In this document: positions 30,201 to 39,200 of the stretch, one piece after another
Position numbering within the stretch: the stretch's first letter is position 1
Layout: each line of letters opens with the position of its first letter
Assembly: GCA_013396655.1 (NCBI GenBank)
Contig: WBMV01008576.1
Span: forward strand, 1,297,406-1,361,405
Source: Campylorhamphus procurvoides
Lineage: Eukaryota; Chordata; Aves; Passeriformes; Dendrocolaptidae
Length of the DNA stretch: 64,000 nucleotides
Direction: 5' to 3'
Position numbers and translations under genes: made by a program
The notes under the pieces: generated by a model
What the model was told of the DNA's origin: nothing
The model's database searches: none
What the model saw: only the letters and a program-made list of their open reading frames with translations

Positions 30201-33200
30201 CTACCTCCTGACTACTGTTCTTATTTGTCTGCAAATGGATTCTCGCTGAGTCACGTTACAGAAAAACCCAAAAAGAACCTTTAGAGGACTGAGTTCCAAA
30301 CTAGCAGTACCATGATATATACACCAACAACCGCTGTCTAAAATTCCTTTATACCACAACTTCAAGGACTTCCTGAACTTGTCCAAGCAATATTTACAAG
30401 TATGCAGATGAGAACACAAAGCCTAAATCAGACAGTGGGGACTTCTAAGGAAGGCTTTGCCTTTATTTCTGCTGCTCTCTGAACTCTGGCATTTACCTTA
30501 TGTCCTGAAAGCACCAGTCTGAAACTGAATATTGCAAACTTGAGTCACTGTCTAAATAGCAGCTCTTAAATAACCTTTTTGAGTGCAGATGGTTAGTTCA
30601 GATGTTTTTTAAATTCCTCTCTTGGATGTGGCTCCAGTCAATAAGCTGGTTTATAAGAGGTGGGCACCATCACACTCATGTTTTTGTTTGAAGAAGCCAT
30701 GACTGGGCTGCTGCTACATGCCAAACTTCAAATGGAAACGATCTCCAAACACAACACACTGTCAGTCTTCTTAAGGGATTTGGGTGAAGGGACAGACAGA
30801 CATGTGAGACCCAAAAGGGTTTAACAAGTCACAAGATTATCACAGATGGAACTACTTCCAGTAGCAAAATTTCAGGCACTTCACTACCTTTCTTATTGAG
30901 TATCTTGCCGGTTGTAGACTTTCAAACACTTAAATAGCTGTTCAGAGATTCTTTGGACTGCTGTGCTGAACTCAGGCTAGTTTACAAGCCTGTCTCTAAA
31001 ATGTTACTCAAAAATAAAATATGGCCTTCATCTATAAAACAAACAATCTGAAGACAAATGTGCATGATTTCCTTATGTATAAGACTTATAAGCAGATTAT
31101 AAGAATAAATAAATAAATAACTACGTTTGGATGCCTGATTGAAAATAGGTATCTTGCCCCTTGCCCCGACACTCCTTCAGAGCACTTCCCCTTGAAGGAA
31201 TTGTTTCCAAAAATGAAGCCACCTATTCTAGGTAAGGTCTGACATAAGACTTAACAAAGACAAAATTCATATGAATTAGCAGCTTTAAATCTGGATGACA
31301 GAGAACTTCTGTTTATTTATTTAGCAGTTACAGTACTTTCAGCTGCCACCTTCCAATTCCCCAAACTAAATGTGCCATAGAAGTATTCAAGAATTTTATA
31401 ATTTTCCCATCAGGAAGAATTACATAGCACTGGTCAAGACTGAAAAATGCTTTTCTCTTCAATCTTTCCCCCCCAAAAAGATGCTAAGAGCTTTGTTGTA
31501 CAAAACAAGATATTTTAGTATCTGCTAAGCAGATCAAGCCTTTTGTAGTTCAAACAAGACTGATGATACAGACCATTTTCAAAAAACAGGGAAAATTGAA
31601 GTTTCCATTACCCTCCAAAACATATGCAACAATGGAACTGCTAATATTAGCATGTAGTCTCTTGTACACTTTGCCTCACAACCAGAACAGGATAGGCTTG
31701 TATTTGTCAAACTGAAGGAATCTATAGCCTTTTTTACTAAAGTAGAAGAACTTAAAAAATGAGAGAATATACATGCAGTTGCAATAAGATGTTTGTCAGA
31801 ATCGTTACTACTGATATAGTGACATCAAACAACCTGTATCTCTACAGTCTCTTACAGAAGCTATGAAAATTTCACATTAAACACTGGGCAAGTTTCTTAC
31901 TCAAAACATCCACATCATTAAACAGCTTTGCTCCCTTGCTGAGTAAAGAATTAAATGCCATACATTTCTAATTTGAGACCTACTTCATTTAATACTCTTA
32001 TTAAAGATGGAAAAAGTTAAAAAGCCACAGTGATTTTTTTAAGGAAATCTACAAAGCATCTGGAATATAACTTTTTTAAAGACATATTGTCAACCAATTT
32101 TACAGTATTCCAGAAATAGTGTTTTTGACTGAAATAGACAAAAGCTCTACATACCTCAAAGCCAAGTCTGTCTTTCTCTTTCCAAAAACAAAAATGTGTA
32201 ACCTTCTTATCCCAGAATTCATCTGGCTTTACTACACAAACAAGTGACACTTCAGCTGGAACAACATTCTGTGAAACAAATGAGAAAAGAAGTAAAACGT
32301 TCCAGATTAAACCTTCATTTACCACAGAACTGAATTCCACTTACACTTCATCATCTATTTAAGAAGTTAAAAACTGCAGACAAAAAGTAAGTCGACTGCA
32401 TCTACATCACATATTGGCTCCATCCTGCTTTGTAGCAGATTGCTCTGAATTTCATAGCAAAACTGTGTCAGAATTGAAAAGAAAATATAATCTCTTTACT
32501 CCCAGTCCCGAGGACTAAGCATTAGTCCATGATATGTTGGTATAGAAAAACATGAATTATCAGCTAGACTTAATTTTATTTATGGCATTTCATTTAAAAA
32601 AAAAATAAAATCAAAGCATTCCACAAATGTCATTTGCCATGTAGAAGGAGACAGTAATCCTAAAGTTAGAAAAAAATTGTATACTTTGTTACCAGATCAT
32701 ATATCAAGATTATATGCTATACTTCTCTAGTACATATTGCTTAGACTAGAATGAAAGGACTGAATGACATTTCTAGCTATTAATTCATTCCAATATTACC
32801 AGTAAAACATTTCTCAGCCTAAACTAGTAATTTCATCTACCAAGTTGATTTTATACTATCACAATGAATGTATATCAAGGAACAAAGACACTCAATTACT
32901 CCCAAGTCATCAGCTATAGCAGTAAGTAAGAGTTAAATAATCAGAATAGTGATATAAAGGTGACACAATCCATGGGATTTCTGTCTAAATATCTCATTTT
33001 ATTTATAAAAATATAAATTCAAAAAAGTTAAGTACATCCAACTTAGAAATAAGTGAAAAAAAAATAATTCTTAAACCATTTTAATGAATGCGCAAAAATT
33101 ATTTACAAGTAGAAAATATTTTGAACATGGAAGTGTTTTTGAGAACTATGTTGAAGCAGAGATGAATCTCATGTGAACTCCACAAGTGATCAGTTTACAC

Positions 33201-36200
33201 GGGAAAATCATCTTTACTGCTTCCTTCTCAAACTAAAGATACAGATGTGGAACTCATGTTTCTGCAGGCTTCCCAGAGGCAGGATGCCAGTGAAATCAGA
33301 GCATGGGCAAACAGCATCCTTCTCCATTGGCTGTAGTTCCCACGAAACATCACAAACTCACAGTAGCTGAAGCAAAGCCTCAGTCAAGATCATAATCTGA
33401 ATACAGTGGATACAAATACTGTAATTAGTAAGAGGAGAACCATCTTAGGAATGGGTGAAAGACACCTTGACACGAACTTCAAAACCCAGAAGCAGCAATG
33501 ACCCAGGAGGACAGAAAAATGAAATTACTCCTATTTGACACACTTTCTTAGACTTCACCTCAGTCTGAGAGGAAAACTGTTCTGATAAAGAGAAAACACC
33601 TCTGCAATAAGAAAGGCAGTAGTCCAAGTGCTCTAATGTTTAATGTTTTATATCTTGCATTTTCTTTGACCGCTGAGGCCAGAAAATAACCCTACATTGT
33701 TGAGCAGAAATAAAACTCTATTGTAAACCCACAGTTCTGAAGAGCCAAAATAATACTTTTTAAAGAATTTATTTAATTGGAAATTGCCACTTTTTTCTCC
33801 TCCTATTTTCTATAGCATTCAGAATATAATTTGTTATTGGAACTATTATAAACAACAAAATCAACTACGTCCTGTTCCAAGGAAAACTGGGTAGTACAGC
33901 ACATTGCATCAGAACCTGCTCAGCTGCATTATCAGTGTGAACTGCTGCCCTGCAGACATTCCTATTACTCAAGGCTAGCACTGCCAGGAGCATATTTCTG
34001 TATTTTTTTTACTAAAACTGGTTTAGAAAAAAGGTCTACAACCCTGTGTTCTCAGCATATAAAGAATTTGCCTCTCACTTGTGTGACCTATATCATCCAC
34101 TTTTCAGAATTTCTTCCTGCACAGAACTCTGCCACAGACCCACATTTTGATATATTAGAAGACCACAAATTATCTGCATCTCAATAAAGAAATTACTGGC
34201 TCTGCAATAGCACAGCTGTTGGGTTCACATCTATAAAACTCAGTCAACTATAAATGTATAAAAATTTACTTACCTGTAGCATTAACACAACTGTCTTTAC
34301 CACGTTCCACTGAGATTTCCTGCCATCCACTATCACAGTGAATCCTCTAGCTTTACACTTGTCACTAAAAGAAGAGAAACAGAAAAACAAAATTAATGAA
34401 CAGGTGTCATATCACAATGACTCTGGATTTCAAGCCTCCCATAAAATACATCTACATAGGGGTTTTTTTCCTTATAAAATGCTGTCTTACAAACCTTCAG
34501 TTTACTTTTTATAAAATAACTTTGAATTTTAATGCTGCAGCATATTCATAGATATTTCAAACGAAAATTTTTCAGTAGCACTGAACTGTACTTCATAACC
34601 AAAGTATTTCTTTAAGCTTTAGCAACTTTGAAAAGGTTTCATAACCATAAACTTCACAAAATCCTCAGAAAAATGATCGATTTACAGGGTTGTATGGAAG
34701 ACAAAGGGACAGCAGTTTTCACAAGGTTACTTCTGAATTGACACAGATTTGAGGATGCAGCTACATATCACCTGATGCATGTCCAAACAGGACATTATCT
34801 AAACGTGCCTGAATTTCTTTCCTGAACAAATAAACTAGGAATTGCAGCACACAAAAAGCCTCTACAGGATAGAGGTTTTGTGTACAGATCGACAAGGACG
34901 AGTATTTTAGATTGACATCATCTCTTTTCATTCTAATAAGGTTTCAGTCTGTGTATATCACAACAAAGAACCAAAATTAAAAAAGCAAACAAAAAAACCA
35001 AAACAAAAACCCCATGCTGAAAACAGCTGCAAAGCCACAAGTTCAAAGGTACTTCTGCTCAAACAGCAAAAACTTTCCACACTCTTGATGCATTTCCCCA
35101 AAGCTTCCTCCAGCTCATTTCAAACTGAAGTTGCCAACAAGGTGCTCACAACAACAGCTGGATGATGCTCAATGGTGGCAGCAATCCCTGGATATCATCA
35201 CCAGCTGGGGTGTGTTACCTTCTACAACCAGCACCCACAAGAGGGCATGGAAGTGATCCTATGTTTTGGCATTAGTGACCACACTAGATATCATGTTGCA
35301 GGTTGAAATTTTTGTGTCTGGCAAAGTTATAAGTAACTAAAACCCATTACATTTACATGACATAGAAAAGCATTAAGTAATTATAATGTAAATAATAAAC
35401 AATGTAAAGTAATAAACAAAGACATTTCTGTGATCTTAGCTAAAAAAACACCAAAGCAACTTAAATGTAACAGAAAGCATTATGTTTCACACTGCGAAAT
35501 TTAACTTGTTTATATAATACTTAAGCTGAGCTTCGTCAGGTATGGACAGAAAAGACATTTATCTTGGAATTGGAAAAAAAAAGAAGGAAAAAAAAAAGAG
35601 AAAGAAGGCACCTTACTGGACTATTTAGGAAAAAATAATTACAAAGTTGGCTGCCAGTCCATGAACTCCTTTGGTTTTAAGGAATGTCTAAGATGACACA
35701 TACGATTTTTCTGGAAGCAGTCTGAACATTCAGGCTTCATGAGTACAATGTTTAATCAAAATCAACTCAAAAGGCACATCATCACTGCTTTTAAGAACAA
35801 GATGAATAGTGCTATTACTGCATCTTGAGACATGACTTGCTTAAGCTCTGGAATCTAGAAGTATCACTGTCTGCTCTTCGTCACTCCTAAACCTATTAAA
35901 AAAAAAAAACCAAAACCAACAAAACATACAACCAATCACATGCAGAAGTGACCTACCACTTTTGAAAAATTCAGTGAACACAAACATAAATGTTTGTACG
36001 TAAGTTAGAATAATAATTAAAAATAATAATAATTAAAAAAAAGCCTTGGGGATTTGAGCCACAATACAGAGGATACAACAAAGTAGACAAACTTTAGCAT
36101 ACTCAGACAACAGCAAAACATTGCTGCTTTTATTCTTCTTCAGTTCTGAAGAGGCCTCTTCAGAACCTGAGAATTTTAAATAGCATCAAAGACAAGCATA

Positions 36201-39200
36201 AAAGTAGGCTTTAACACTAGGAACGAGTTGTCTGAAGTTCCAGAATGGCTTTACATGCATGCTCCGAAGAAATTCTACCCAAGACACTTTAAGCAGTTAT
36301 GCCTCTCAGTTTTGGACACAGCCAGCCATCAACACTAGAACGTAGAGCTCAAACCAGTTATAATTACATTGTATATTATGCACAGCTGAATTAAAAGGTT
36401 GCCTCATCCATAAAACTCGGGTGAAAAAAGCAATATGAATTTTTCTGGACAGCTATCTGGGTTTGGGTCAACATCCCTCCCTCACCCCTGTGTTTTTCAA
36501 ACACTGTTCTTTCCAGAACAAAAAAGGCAAATGCTAGGGCCAAAAAGTTTGCATTTCCCATCAAAAAACAACATGCAAACCAAAACAACGATTTTTCCAA
36601 ACTGCCACCATAAAAGAGGTCATTTTTTCCACAACTGAACATTAAAAATAACAAACAGAACATTAAATACGGCAACACTGACTTCACTTTCAAACAGATT
36701 TCCCGGTTTCTACTGAGTACAAAGAGTACTTTGGTTCAGTTTTTAGACAGTTATTGTTACACTAATATATGTAAAGACATACATGAGGATGAGACTGCAG
36801 AATAATTAATGCTTTCTAGAACAAGAATGCCTGCATCTGTTCCATAAATATGGCCAAGTCCTTAAGTCAAGGAGATGACTTGTATGGATGACCAATAGGG
36901 TATTTTCATCACTTTACAAAAGACAATAAGCTGTTTGAAAAACTCTAAAACTCCCAGAACTAAAATGTCGTGCAACGTACTCATATACCTATTGATGTTT
37001 TATTTTTAAGTGACCTGAATTTATTCTTTGCTTCTCTCCCACCAATCAGAATTTTTGGAAGTCTTAAGTGAGGAAAAAAAAAATTGGATCCTTTAATTTT
37101 GTAAAAGTACACTGAACAGTCTTTACTTATGCCATTGTTGCTCTGTTTCAAGAAAAGAAATTTAAGGGGATACAAAAAGCAAGCATTTATCCAAGAGGCT
37201 TCTTTCCTTTTTTAAATCAGTGGCACAAGAGAACAAAACAAAGCTATGATGAAGATCAATCTCTGGATCTTAAGAAAAAAAAAATGCAGGTAATTAAGCC
37301 AGGACCAAAAACTGCCACCATAAGTTTGCAGTGTCACATGCACAGAATTTAATCAACAGTGATTTTACAGCAAGATATGGATGACAGGGTACTCAAGTCG
37401 TCATTCAGCACATTTAAGCACTATCTGAACTTTAAACGTTTGAGTTGCTCACTAACTTCAGTAAGACTTCTTGTATTTTTAGACTTAGTGCACACTGAAG
37501 CACTACAAGCTATAAAGATTAGGCACATAAAGAATGGGGAAGACGCTTTTTTACTTTGGGCAATGCTACTTTTGCAAGCTTAGGAGTCTGATTGGAATGG
37601 CTCATAAATTTATTTTGTAATTTAAGTGCATTGTCATTAAAAAGAAATAAAGAAAGCTATCCCAAGAAAGAAGGAAGGAAATACATGAGATAAAAATAAA
37701 AGCACCAAATATACAGAATAGAAGGACACAGATAAGCCTTAGTACATATCTCTTAGCTCATTGGGATCTATATTTCTAATTCAGTCAGACAGTATCAGAT
37801 TCTAGACAAACATTTATGTTAAATTAAAAAAAAAATCATTACAAAGATCCCTCCCACCACTGGATGGAAAAGCAGCTCTGAATGCCTTTCAAATCACCTT
37901 GGTATACTCAGAAGATAGTCTAGTGTGACACTCAGCTCATCCATACTCGTCTGTTCAAGGCATAATGGAATTGTCAGAATGAGGCCACTTCTTCTGTCCT
38001 TCCCTCCTATTTTAGAAGGAAAAAGTAATTAGAAAGTTAATGTGATGACCTTGAAACAAATACTCTGTAGTTAAGTGGTCTCAAAATACATCACAAAAGC
38101 AATCTTTAAAGCTGTTGTGAAAATCTCAACTGACATTTCACCTCTCAGTATGAGGCTTCATTCACCACATCGATATTTAAGACATCACCAACACTTCAGA
38201 GCGCAGTCCACCTCCACAGCTGTCACAGTTTTTCATCTCATACTTTCAATATAAACAACAGAAATCAAGTGTTCCAGAAGCATTATTTTTGCATATCTAG
38301 ATTACATTGTTAAGAAGTATCTCCTAGACCTTCTACAGCACCAGTCCATCAGAAACCTGGACAGCTTCTGAGGTAAGCAGGTACCCAAAAGCTCCAGCTG
38401 AGGCTCCTGGAAACACTGAGTACACAAAGGAGGATTTTGTACCATACCAGCTGCCCATGGCACATACTGTAAATTGGTAATTCATTCATCAAAAACATAA
38501 CCATTTCTAGACCTACTTACAAAGAGGTAACAGTCATCTCAAGATATTTTCAATCAGTTGCCTTAATCTTCATATGCATTTTCAAACCTTTTTGGTAAAA
38601 CTTATACAAAACAATATCAGCTACAGTAAGTTTTAGTATATTATCTATTTAAACACATGTAGGAGACAGTTACTAAAAAATTTTCTCCATATTTTAGAAA
38701 AACTGTACAAAGATAACTCTACTCACAGGTGTATTTGGGATGAAAAAGAAGCAAAGTAAATTCGAATAACCTGAGAAAGCACATCTTTATTCTCAAATAG
38801 CATTATTCACATTGTTAAAGCAATTAAATCATGCCCCTACTTCATAAAAGTTCTTGAATAACAGTAGAACTGAAGTTCTATCTAATCAGTGAGAACAACT
38901 TTTACACAACAGTAACAGCTGTGCAGAAATAAGACAAAGTACATGCGCACAGTAATGTCTGCAAATGGATACACATACATTGGCATCATCTGATAAAAAT
39001 CCTCCCCATCCACGAGATGCAGGCAAGGTAATGAACACACACAGTCTGCTTACACAACATATGTTGGAATCTTAATTGCAACAGGGGTTTTTTCCTTATT
39101 TTCAACATTTTGCAAACACTCCAAAGAGTTTTAAAGATCACTGATCCACAGACATTTTCCACATCTTTATAAAAGACCTACTGTTTTCAGTCACCCATTG

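Larger units (their letters stand above)
23280..32154 (-). other. SESTD1: SESTD1 intron 4 (largest coding intron, 8.9 kb)
   Basis: Mostly AT-rich with the 27074-27159 hairpin repeat and small microsatellites. I see no cryptic exon with a family match. Confidence 0.9.
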